This document shows positions 1 to 8,741 of a stretch of DNA of 64,000 nucleotides, piece by piece (the stretch's first letter is position 1; every line of letters starts with the position of its first letter). The notes beneath the pieces are model-generated. The model did no database searches and had not been told where the DNA came from. It worked only from the letters and a program-made list of their open reading frames with translations. The translations under genes were made by a program, and so were the position numbers. The stretch comes from DASSUC01 sp035650075 (GTDB lineage Bacteria > Actinomycetota > Actinomycetes > Mycobacteriales > Micromonosporaceae): positions 12,732 through 76,731 of the forward strand of contig DASRII010000496.1 of assembly GCA_035650075.1 (NCBI GenBank), written 5' to 3'.

Positions 1-119
1 CGCCTCCGCTGAGGAGCAAAGGACGCACAGCGGCTGAGCCAGAGGACGCGACCGGGTTTCCAGTCAGCGGCTCATTTCCACTGAGCAGCAATGACGACAG
101 CGAATGATGGGAAGGTGCG

Positions 120-1913
120 ATGGCGGATCAGAAAACGGCCGCGCGGCCCAACCTCCTGCGCGGGTCGCGCACGTTGCTGCTCGCCGCCTTCCGCACCCAT
201 CCGGGTCCAATGAGCTTGGGACTGGCCGCCGCGATGCTTTACGGAGCGGGTCTGGTCGTCTGGTCCGTCGCGCTCGGCGAGCTGGTCAGCCACGTGGTGA
301 TACCGAGGTTCGACGCCGGCCAGGCGGCCACCGGCACCGCCCTCGCCGTGGTCCTGGTCGTGCTCGCGATCGGCGTGGTCAGGGGCACGGCAGGGCTGAT
401 CCTGCGATGCACCACCACCGCGACCCGGGCCCGGTTCGACGCCAGCCTGCGGGAGGCCGTGGTCGAGCGGTACGACGCGCTGCCGATGGCCTACCACCGG
501 ACCCACCCGACCGGCGAGAAGCTGGCGCACGTCACCACCGACCCGGAGGCGGCCGCGGACCTGCCGGCCCGAATGCCGCAGGTACTCGGCATGTTCCTGA
601 TGTTCCTGGTCGCCGCCGGCTGGATGCTGGCGGTGGACCCGATCCTGGCAGTGATCGGCGTTGCCACGATCCCGGCGCTGTTGCTAGTCAACTTCGCGTA
701 CCAGAAACAGACCGGAGGGCCTGCCGCGGAGGCCCAGCAGCGGCTGGGGCGGGTGACCGCAGTCGCCCACGAGAGCTTCGACGGCGCGTTCCTGGTGAAG
801 ACGCTCGGCCGGGACCGCGCCGAGCGGGATCGGTTCGCCGCCGAATCGGTCCGGCTCCGCGATGCGAAGATCAAGCTGTCCGTTCGGGAATGGCTGATGG
901 ACACGCTGGTCGATCTGATCCCGACCGCCGCGTCGCTGGTCATACTGGTGGTCGGGGCGTGGCGGGTGAACAGCGGCGCGATCACGGTCGGCCCCCTGGT
1001 CAGCTTCGTCAACCTGTTCGCCCTGCTGGCGGTGCCGCTGAGCTATATCGGCAACGTGCTGGCCCACGTGCCACACGTGCTGGCCGGGTACAGCCGGGTC
1101 CAGAAGGTGCTCGGCGAGACGCCACCGCCGGCTGTGGTGGATCCGCAGCCGCTGCCGGACGGTCCGCTCGACCTGCGTGTCCGCGGTCTCGGCTTCGCCT
1201 ACCCGGACGGCCCGCCAGTGCTGTCCGACGTGAGCTTCGACGTCCCGGCCGGCGCGACAGTCGCGATAGCCGGCAGCACCGGGTCGGGCAAGAGCACACT
1301 GCTGCTGGCGCTGGCCGGCCTGCTGCCCCCGACCAGCGGCACGGTACTGCTGAACGGGGTCGACCTGTACCGGGTCGCCGCCGCCGACCGGGCGGCGGCC
1401 TGCGCGGCGGTCTTCCAGGAGCCGTTCCTGTTCGCCGGCACGTTGGCCGAGAATCTTCTGCTCGATTTCGACTCCACCGGCGCGAACGCCGACCGGGAGC
1501 GGCTGGACGAGGCGCTCCGCCTGGCCCGGGCCACCCCCCTGGTGCAGGAGCAGCCGGACGGGCTGGCGACCCGGGTCGGCGAGCGCGGGGTGACGCTCTC
1601 CGGCGGTGAACGACAACGCATCGCGCTGGCCCGGGCGCTGGTCCGCCGGCCACGGCTGCTCCTGCTGGACGAGGCGACGTCAGCCGTTGACGCCACCACC
1701 CGGCAGGAGATCATGAGCGGCCTCGCGACGAGCCTGCCGTCCACCACCACGATCGTCGTCACCAGCAGCGCTGCGACGCTGGCCCTCGCCGACGCGGTCG
1801 TCTACCTCGACTGCGGCCGGGTGGCCGGCGTCGGCACCCACGCGGACCTGCTGGGGATCGACGGCTACGACCGGCTGATCCGGGCCTACGAGCGAGAGCG
1901 GGTGTCGGCATGA
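120..1913 (+). CDS. ABC exporter half-transporter (TMD-NBD), first of a pair
   Basis: A 597-aa fused permease/ATPase of the ABCB exporter type. The N-terminal half (about residues 20-320) carries hydrophobic transmembrane segments. The C-terminal half has Walker A AGSTGSGKST near residue 385, the Q-loop VFQEPFLF, the signature LSGGERQR near 493 and Walker B LLLLDEATS near 515. The switch histidine of the H-loop appears to be lost: where the partner protein reads VAHRLAA, this one reads VTSSAAT. That is typical of the degenerate half of a heterodimeric exporter. The start is preceded by GGGAAGG. Its stop overlaps the next start as ATGA, so the two are translationally coupled and probably form one heterodimer. 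Position next to the NRPS genes suggests export of, or self-resistance to, the peptide product; this is inference. Confidence 0.9.
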   Translation: MADQKTAARPNLLRGSRTLLLAAFRTHPGPMSLGLAAAMLYGAGLVVWSVALGELVSHVVIPRFDAGQAATGTALAVVLVVLAIGVVRGTAGLILRCTTTATRARFDASLREAVVERYDALPMAYHRTHPTGEKLAHVTTDPEAAADLPARMPQVLGMFLMFLVAAGWMLAVDPILAVIGVATIPALLLVNFAYQKQTGGPAAEAQQRLGRVTAVAHESFDGAFLVKTLGRDRAERDRFAAESVRLRDAKIKLSVREWLMDTLVDLIPTAASLVILVVGAWRVNSGAITVGPLVSFVNLFALLAVPLSYIGNVLAHVPHVLAGYSRVQKVLGETPPPAVVDPQPLPDGPLDLRVRGLGFAYPDGPPVLSDVSFDVPAGATVAIAGSTGSGKSTLLLALAGLLPPTSGTVLLNGVDLYRVAAADRAAACAAVFQEPFLFAGTLAENLLLDFDSTGANADRERLDEALRLARATPLVQEQPDGLATRVGERGVTLSGGERQRIALARALVRRPRLLLLDEATSAVDATTRQEIMSGLATSLPSTTTIVVTSSAATLALADAVVYLDCGRVAGVGTHADLLGIDGYDRLIRAYERERVSA

Positions 1914-3703
1914 GTGCGGTTCCGGCCGACCCCGACAGTGTGACCGGATCGACGCTCGCGGTGCTTCGCCGCGGCCTCACCTCCATCCCGGAGATCCGCG
2001 ACGGCCTGGCCCTGACGCTCGTCCTCGCTCTGGTCGGCGGGTTCGGCCGGCTGGCCATACCGGTCCTCATCCAGCAGCTCATCGACCGGGGACTCAGCGC
2101 CGGACACATCGACGCTGGCCAACTGGTTCGCCTGGGCGCGCTGGCGGCGGTGGCGGTGGTAGGCACCGCCCTGATCAACTGGGTGAGCCTGGTGCGCCTC
2201 GCGGTCGCCAGCGAGCGCGCGCTGTGCGGGCTGCGGGTCCGCGCCTTCGGCCACGTACACCGGCTCAGCGTGGCGTACCACTCGGCCGAGGCGCGCGGGA
2301 AGCTGGTGTCCCGGGTGACCTCCGACGTCGAGACCCTCAGCCAGTTCCTGCAGTGGGGCGGCGTCGCCTGGGTGGTGAACGGCGCCGCCATGCTGGCTGC
2401 CCTCGCCGGCATGGCGTTCTACGACGTCTGGCTGATGCTGGTCACGGTTGCGCTGACTGTGCCACTGGTCGTCCTCATCTACGTGCTGACCAGGCGCCTC
2501 GGCGCCGCGCATTCCGCCGTCCGGGGCCGCGTCGCCGATCTGCTCACGGTGATCTCGGAGACGATCCAAGGCGCGGCCGTCATCCGCGCCTACGGCATCA
2601 CGACGCCGAGCCTGCGGCGGACCACGGCGACCATCCACCGGTGGCGGGACACGAAAGCCCGCGCCGGTTATCTGGGCAGCGTGATGTTCTCCCTCGCCGA
2701 GCTGTTCTTCGCGATCGTGATGGTCGGCGTCGTCGCAGTGGGCCTGGCGATCGGCCCGTCGAGCGGGCACACCGCCGGCGAGCTGGTCGCGTTCCTCCTG
2801 CTGGTGACCCTGTTCCTGGGGCCGGTCGGGCAGTTCACCCAGGTCATCGACTTCACGCAGAATGCCGTCGCGGGCTGGCGACGGGTGCTGGCGCTGCTGG
2901 ACATAGTCGAGGACGTCGCCGAGCCGGTCGACGGCCGGCAGCTGCCGGCCAGCCCGCCGGCGGTGGTCGTGCGGAATGTCACCTTCGGCTACCCGGACGC
3001 CGGCACGACCCTGACCGACGTGTCGTTCGAGGTGCCGGCCGGTCGCCAGGTCGTGCTTGTCGGCGCCACCGGATCGGGCAAGACGACGCTGACGAAGCTG
3101 ATCGCCCGGCTGGCCGATCCCGACCGGGGCCGCATCCTGATCGGCGGCGTGGACGTGCGGGAGATCGCGACCGAGTCGCTGCGCTCGCGCGTGGTGGTCG
3201 TGCCGCAGGAACCGTTCCTTTTCGACACGACGGTCGAGGAAAACGTCCGGTACGGGCGGCCGTCCGCCACCCGTACCGACATCGAGCACGCCTTCCACGA
3301 GCTGGGCGCGGCAGCGTTCCTCGGCACCCTGCCGCGCGGCCTGGACACCCCGGTCGGGCAGCGGGGCGAGAGCCTGTCCGCGGGCGAGCGGCAGCTGGTC
3401 GCGCTGGCCCGCGCGCACCTGGCCAACCCGGCCTGCCTGATCCTCGACGAGGCGACCTCGGCCGTGGACCCGCGGATCGAGCTGACGCTCATCGAGGCGT
3501 TGCGCCGGCTCACCGCGGGCCGCACGTCGGTGACCGTCGCGCACCGGCTGGCCGCCGCCGAACGGGCCGACGAGGTGATCGTGCTCGACGGCGGCCGGCT
3601 GGTGGAACGCGGCCGGCACGACGAGCTGGTCGCTGCGGGCGGCGTCTACGCCGGCCTGTACCACAGCTGGCGGCAAGCCACGGTCGACTGCGCGGTCGCC
3701 TGA
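1910..3703 (+). CDS. ABC exporter half-transporter (TMD-NBD), second of a pair
   Basis: A 597-aa TMD-NBD protein, the likely heterodimer partner of the preceding gene. The membrane part (about residues 25-320) is followed by Walker A VGATGSGKTT near residue 385, Q-loop VVPQEPFLF, an atypical signature LSAGERQ near 490, Walker B LILDEATSAVD near 513 and an intact switch His in VAHRLAA. With LSAGE here and the missing His in the partner, the dimer would have one full and one weakened ATP site, as known for asymmetric exporters. It lies 34 nt upstream of the first NRPS gene on the same strand, with TTGGAGG in the gap, so it is probably co-transcribed with it. Confidence 0.9.
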   Translation: MSAVPADPDSVTGSTLAVLRRGLTSIPEIRDGLALTLVLALVGGFGRLAIPVLIQQLIDRGLSAGHIDAGQLVRLGALAAVAVVGTALINWVSLVRLAVASERALCGLRVRAFGHVHRLSVAYHSAEARGKLVSRVTSDVETLSQFLQWGGVAWVVNGAAMLAALAGMAFYDVWLMLVTVALTVPLVVLIYVLTRRLGAAHSAVRGRVADLLTVISETIQGAAVIRAYGITTPSLRRTTATIHRWRDTKARAGYLGSVMFSLAELFFAIVMVGVVAVGLAIGPSSGHTAGELVAFLLLVTLFLGPVGQFTQVIDFTQNAVAGWRRVLALLDIVEDVAEPVDGRQLPASPPAVVVRNVTFGYPDAGTTLTDVSFEVPAGRQVVLVGATGSGKTTLTKLIARLADPDRGRILIGGVDVREIATESLRSRVVVVPQEPFLFDTTVEENVRYGRPSATRTDIEHAFHELGAAAFLGTLPRGLDTPVGQRGESLSAGERQLVALARAHLANPACLILDEATSAVDPRIELTLIEALRRLTAGRTSVTVAHRLAAAERADEVIVLDGGRLVERGRHDELVAAGGVYAGLYHSWRQATVDCAVA

Positions 3704-3737
3704 TTTCTTTGAACACAGATTTGGAGGTTGGCGATCG

Positions 3738-6700
3738 ATGTCCGATCTTTGCGTACATCAGTTGATCGAGGCTCAGGCGGCGCGCACTCCGGACGCGGTG
3801 GCGGTCATCTCCGGTGACGGTGTCCTGAGCTACCGCCAGCTCGACGACCGGGCCCGTGAGCTGGCCGGCCGGCTCGCCGCGCGCGGCGTACGGCCCGAGG
3901 TCCGGGTCGGGGTCGCCGTCGAACAGTCCGCGCGCTGGCTGGTGACGATGCTGGCGGTGTGGAAGGCCGGTGGCGTCTACGTTCCGCTCGACGCCGCGCT
4001 GCCCGCCCAACTGGTGGCCGGGATGCTGGCCGACGCCGAGGTGGAGCTCGTAGTCCGCAGTGGACCGGAGCGGGAGTTCGACGGTACCGGGTTCTCGGTG
4101 GTCGACCTGGCCGACCTGACCGGCCCGGCCGACCTGCTGCCGAGCCCGGACGTGACCGGCGGGGCGGCGCCGGCGTTGTGGCCCGGCAACCTCGCGTACT
4201 GCATATTCACCTCCGGCTCGACCGGCCGGCCGAAGCCCGTCGGGGTCTCACATGCCAGCCTGGTCGGGCACGCCACGGCGATCCGGGCGGAGCTGGGCCT
4301 GCGCCCGACCGATCGGTTCGTCCAGTTCACCTCGATGCACATCGACAGCTCGCTGGAGGAGACACTGCCGGCGTTGCTGGCCGGCGCGGCGGTCATCCTG
4401 CCGGACACACCCCGTCCGACAAGCGTGGAGCTGACCGAGCTGATGGCGGCCCGCGGGGGCACCATGGTGAGCCTTCCGAGCAACTACTGGCACCAGTGGG
4501 CGGACGACCTCGTCGCCGGGATCGTGTCGCTGCCCGAGCGCCTGCGTACGGTGTTCATCGGCGGCGACAAGCTGCGGATGGACAAGCTCGAGGCCTGGCT
4601 GGACGTCGTCGGCCCGCGACCGGTGGACTTCGTCGCCGACTACGGGCCCACCGAGACCACGATCAGCTGCACGACGTACCGGCCGGACCCGGCGAACCTG
4701 CCCGAGATCGGACTCGTGCCGATCGGGCGACCGCTGCCCGGGGTGACCGTGCACCTGCTCGACGACGAGCTGGCGCCGGTGGCCGACGGCGAACCGGGGG
4801 ACGTGTGGATCGCCGGCTTCGGGCTGGCCCGCGGCTATCTGGGCGCGCCGTCCACCACCGCCGACCGGTTCTGGCCGGACCCGTTCGGTCCGCCCGGCAC
4901 GCGGATGTACCGGACCGGTGACCGGGCCAGCCGGCTGCCGGACGGGAACATCCAGTTCCTCGGCCGGTCCGACCGCCAGGTCAAGATCCGTGGATTCCGG
5001 GTCGAGCCCGGCCAGGTGGAGAACGCGGTGCGGGCCTGCGCCGGCGTGCGCGACGCCGTCGTGGTCGCGGCCGACGACCCGGTCTCCGGTGCTCGCCTGC
5101 TCGCGTACGTCGAGGGGGAGCACACCGAAGCCGCGGACGCCGCGCTGCGTACCGAGCTGGCCGGTCGACTGCCCGCCGTCATGCTCCCGCACGCCATCAT
5201 CTGGCTGGACCGGATACCGCGGTCCCCGCTGAACGGTAAGGCGTTGCCGTCCGAGCTGCCGCCACCACCCGCCCCGGCAGGCGCCGACGAGCCCGACGTG
5301 GCCACGTCCTCCGGTGTGGAAGGCGTCATCGCGCGACTCGTAGCCGACGTGCTGGGCCGGCCGGCCGGTGCCGACGAGGACTTCTTCGCGGCCGGCGGTG
5401 ATTCCCTGCGCGGGCTGCAACTGCTCAGCGGCATCGTCCGGGCCACCGGCGCGGCTCTGACGTTCAACCAGCTGCGCTCCGCGCCGACCGTGACCGCCCT
5501 CACCGCGCTGGTCAAGGGGACCCGCCGGCGAGACACCGGCGGCGGAGTCGTCGCGGCGGCCGGCGAGCACGACGAGTGGCGGCCGGCCTCGCGCGGCCAG
5601 GCCGCGCTGTGGTACCTAGACCGGCTGCAGCAGGGTGCCGCGACCTACGCCGTACCCCTTGGATACTGGATTTCCGGACCGCTCGACCTCGAGCGGATGG
5701 ATGCCGCGCTCACTGCGCTGGTGGAGCGGCACGAGGCGTTGCGGACCACCCTCGCGGAACGGGACGGCCGCGTCTGGTCCCGGCTCGAGCCGCCGGCGCC
5801 GGTCCGTACCGAGGTGACGACCGTCGCCGACCGCGCGGCCGCGACGCGCTTTGCCGAGGCCGAGGCGGCCCGGCCGTTCGACCTGTCCGCCGGCCCGCTG
5901 GTGCGGTCCTCCTGCTACCGGGTCGACGACGAGCAGCACCTGTGGCTGCTCGATGTGCACCACAGCGCCTTCGACGCGTGGTCGCTGGGGGTGTTCTGGC
6001 GGGAGTTCGCCGCGCTGTACCAGGGCCGCCCGCTGCCGGCGCCGTCCGTGCGGTTCGCCGACTACGTGGCCTGGCAGGAGCGCTGGCTGAGCTCGGAGGA
6101 GGCGGCCGCACAGCGCCGGTACTGGGCGGAGCAGCTCGACGGCGACGCGCCGGTGCTGGAACTCGGTCGGCCGACCGGGGCGGAGGGGCAGGCCGGGTTC
6201 TCGATACCGCTCGAGCTTGCCGGCGTCGGCCTGGCCGAGGTGGAGCGGGTGGCCCGCGCTTGTGGATCTACTCGGTTCGGCGTGTTGCTGGCTGGCTTCC
6301 TCGGCACGCTGCACCGGATGACCGGTGGCGCCGACGACGTGGTGGTCGGGGTCCCGATGGCGGGCCGGGCCCAGCCGGGGACCGAGGATCTGATCGGGTA
6401 CCTGGTCAACACCGTGCCGCTGCGGATGCGGTTCACCCCCGGCATGCGTTTCCGGGAGCTGGTGGAGCGCACCGACGCGGCACTGGCCGAGGCACTGTCC
6501 CGGCAGGACCTGCCGTTCGCGGAGATGGTCGGCGGCGTTTCGCAAGGTGGGGACGCCGCCGAGAACCCCGTCTTCCAGACCATGTTCGTCTTCCAGTCGA
6601 CCCCGGTGGACGGCGGCGGTGAAATCGATGGCTTGGAGATCACCGAGCAGCTGGTCCACTCCGGTACCGCCAAGGTGGCGCTGACCTGCTCGCTGCGGCT

Positions 6701-8741
6701 GGAGGCCGGGACGCTCGTCGGCGAGGTGGAGTACGCCACCCGCCAGTTTGACCGCCCGTCCGCTGGCCGCTGGCAGGACGCCTTGGTGATTCTCCTCGAA
6801 TCGGCGCTGGCGGACCCGTCGGCCCGGCTGGCCGAGCTGCCGCTACTTCCAGCCGCATCGGTCACCGCCCAGCTGGCCGCGATCAACGCCGGCCACGAGG
6901 ACCGCGGCGCCGCCGGGACACTCCTGCACGATGGTTTCCACGCCGCGCTGGCCCGCGACCCGGCCGCGGTGGCCGTGCAGGCGTGGACGAGTTCGGTCAG
7001 CTACGCCGAACTGGACGCCCGCGCCGAGGCGGTGGCGACCGCGCTGGCGGCCGCTGGCATCGGGCCGGAGTCCCTGGTCGGGGTGTGCGTCCCGCGCTCG
7101 GTGGAGTCGATCTCGGCGCTTCTCGGGGTGCTCCGAACGGGTGCCGGCTTCGTACCGCTGGATGCCGGCTACCCGGCCGAGCGCCTCCGCTGGATAGCCG
7201 CCGACTGCGAGATGGTGGCGGTGATCGCCGCCGGGCCGCCACCGGCTGGGCTGGAGGGCCTGCCGATGGTCGACCCGGCCGCGCTTCGTCCGGCGTCACG
7301 TCCGGCGGGCGTCGAAGAGGGCCGCGCTGCCGTCCGGATCCACCCGCGGAACACGGCCTTCGTCTACTACACGTCGGGATCCACGGGCCGGCCCAAGGGC
7401 GTCGTCATCGACCACGGCTGCGCGGCGTCCCGGGTGGAGTGGATCGCCCGGCGGTACGAGCTCGGGCCCGGCCGGCAGGTGGTGCACAAGACGCCGTTGA
7501 TCTTCGACGTCGCGATCTGGGAGATTTTCGCTACGCTCGCCGCCGGCGCCACAGTCGAGCTGGCCGAGGCGGGCTCGGAGACGGACGTGCCGTACCTGGC
7601 CGAGCTGCTCGCCGAGCCGGGCACGGTGCTGGCCCACTTCGTACCGTCGATGCTGGACATGTACCTGGCCACGGTTCCTGATACCAAGTACCCGGACCTC
7701 CGCTGCGTGCAGACGTCCGGCGAGGCGGTGCCGGCAGCGCTCCTGGAGCGGTTCGCCACCCGCTTCGACGTCGATCTGCACAACGCGTACGGCCAGACGG
7801 AGACCTCGGAGGTCGCGCTCTGGACCGGGCGCGCCTGGCCGGCCGGCGGCGGCGTCCCGATGGGCCGGGCGGTCAACGGCTACCGGCTGTACGTGCTGGA
7901 CGAGGCGCTGCGGCCGGTGCCGCCGGGCGTGGTCGGCGAGCTGTACGTCGCCGGCGTGAACGGCCTGGCCCGCGGCTACCTGGGCCAGCCGGAGCTGACG
8001 GCGCAGCGGTTCCTGCCGCATCCCTACCCGGTGGTGCCGGGGGAGCGGCTGTACCGTACCGGCGACCTCGCCAGCCTGGACGACGACGGCCTGCTGCACT
8101 ACGCCGGCCGGGCGGACAACCAGGCCAAGGTCAGGGGCGTGCGGGTGGAGCCCGGCGAGATCGAGGCGGTGCTGGACAGCCACCCGGCGGTCGAGCGGGC
8201 GGTCGTGGCGATCCGGCAGGACGAGCCTGGCGTCAAGGAGATCGTGGCCTACCTGGTCGGCCCGGACGCGTTCATCCCCGAGGTGGCTGAGTACCTGGCC
8301 GGGTACTTGTCCCAGTACCTGCTGCCGGCGGTGTACGTGAAGCTGGATGCCCTGCCACTGACCCCGTCCGGCAAGCTGGACCGGCGGGCGCTGCCCGTTC
8401 CAACCATCCGGGACCGGGAGGCCCGTACCAGTGTCTCGGAGGTCCTCTCGCTGATCGAGGCGGACGTCGCCGAGGTGTGGTGCGACCTGCTGCAGGTCAA
8501 CCAGCTCGGTCGCAACCAGAACTTCTTCTCGGTCGGCGGTACCTCGCTATCGGCATTGCAGATGCTGCACCGGATCAAGACCCGGTTCGGGGTGGCGATC
8601 ACCGTCCGGCAGTTCTTCAACGCGCCGACGATCGCGGGCGTGGCCGCGTACCTGGAGACGGCGCTGGCCGCCGAGGTGGCCACGCTGTCCGACGACGACG
8701 TCGCCGAGCGGCTCGGCGACCCGGAAGGGGCAAGCCGATGA
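3738..8741 (+). CDS. Nonribosomal peptide synthetase, A-T-C-A-T
   Basis: A 1667-aa NRPS with two adenylation domains. Domain order by motif: A1 (about 1-500, TSGSTGRPKPVGVSH, DYGPTE, YRTGD, A10 lysine in PLNGK), T1 (FFAAGGDSL near 550), C (about 615-1030, active motif HHSAFDAWS), A2 (about 1055-1560, TSGSTGRPKGV, FDVAIWE, AYGQTE, A10 SGKLDR) and T2 (FFSVGGTSL near 1595). It begins with A, so it can act as the starter module. By hand alignment to GrsA the A1 pocket is roughly D-S-E-V-F-G-D-I-S-K, with two extra acidic positions that would suit a basic side chain. A2 is roughly D-V-W-H-Q-S-A-E-V-K. Neither matches a code I recognise with certainty. A1 has P for the usual G after PK in the A3 loop. 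The stop overlaps the next NRPS start (ATGA). Confidence 0.95.
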   Translation: MSDLCVHQLIEAQAARTPDAVAVISGDGVLSYRQLDDRARELAGRLAARGVRPEVRVGVAVEQSARWLVTMLAVWKAGGVYVPLDAALPAQLVAGMLADAEVELVVRSGPEREFDGTGFSVVDLADLTGPADLLPSPDVTGGAAPALWPGNLAYCIFTSGSTGRPKPVGVSHASLVGHATAIRAELGLRPTDRFVQFTSMHIDSSLEETLPALLAGAAVILPDTPRPTSVELTELMAARGGTMVSLPSNYWHQWADDLVAGIVSLPERLRTVFIGGDKLRMDKLEAWLDVVGPRPVDFVADYGPTETTISCTTYRPDPANLPEIGLVPIGRPLPGVTVHLLDDELAPVADGEPGDVWIAGFGLARGYLGAPSTTADRFWPDPFGPPGTRMYRTGDRASRLPDGNIQFLGRSDRQVKIRGFRVEPGQVENAVRACAGVRDAVVVAADDPVSGARLLAYVEGEHTEAADAALRTELAGRLPAVMLPHAIIWLDRIPRSPLNGKALPSELPPPPAPAGADEPDVATSSGVEGVIARLVADVLGRPAGADEDFFAAGGDSLRGLQLLSGIVRATGAALTFNQLRSAPTVTALTALVKGTRRRDTGGGVVAAAGEHDEWRPASRGQAALWYLDRLQQGAATYAVPLGYWISGPLDLERMDAALTALVERHEALRTTLAERDGRVWSRLEPPAPVRTEVTTVADRAAATRFAEAEAARPFDLSAGPLVRSSCYRVDDEQHLWLLDVHHSAFDAWSLGVFWREFAALYQGRPLPAPSVRFADYVAWQERWLSSEEAAAQRRYWAEQLDGDAPVLELGRPTGAEGQAGFSIPLELAGVGLAEVERVARACGSTRFGVLLAGFLGTLHRMTGGADDVVVGVPMAGRAQPGTEDLIGYLVNTVPLRMRFTPGMRFRELVERTDAALAEALSRQDLPFAEMVGGVSQGGDAAENPVFQTMFVFQSTPVDGGGEIDGLEITEQLVHSGTAKVALTCSLRLEAGTLVGEVEYATRQFDRPSAGRWQDALVILLESALADPSARLAELPLLPAASVTAQLAAINAGHEDRGAAGTLLHDGFHAALARDPAAVAVQAWTSSVSYAELDARAEAVATALAAAGIGPESLVGVCVPRSVESISALLGVLRTGAGFVPLDAGYPAERLRWIAADCEMVAVIAAGPPPAGLEGLPMVDPAALRPASRPAGVEEGRAAVRIHPRNTAFVYYTSGSTGRPKGVVIDHGCAASRVEWIARRYELGPGRQVVHKTPLIFDVAIWEIFATLAAGATVELAEAGSETDVPYLAELLAEPGTVLAHFVPSMLDMYLATVPDTKYPDLRCVQTSGEAVPAALLERFATRFDVDLHNAYGQTETSEVALWTGRAWPAGGGVPMGRAVNGYRLYVLDEALRPVPPGVVGELYVAGVNGLARGYLGQPELTAQRFLPHPYPVVPGERLYRTGDLASLDDDGLLHYAGRADNQAKVRGVRVEPGEIEAVLDSHPAVERAVVAIRQDEPGVKEIVAYLVGPDAFIPEVAEYLAGYLSQYLLPAVYVKLDALPLTPSGKLDRRALPVPTIRDREARTSVSEVLSLIEADVAEVWCDLLQVNQLGRNQNFFSVGGTSLSALQMLHRIKTRFGVAITVRQFFNAPTIAGVAAYLETALAAEVATLSDDDVAERLGDPEGASR

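Noticed and set aside
104..1609. Long Arg/Gly-rich plus-strand frame over the first ABC gene, and similar frames over all NRPS genes
   Set aside because: Composition is that of shifted high-GC frames; the overlapping frame has full family motifs.
1886..3676. 596-codon minus-strand frame opposite the second ABC gene
   Set aside because: No domain pattern, His/Gln/Arg-rich antisense composition; the plus frame is a complete ABC exporter.
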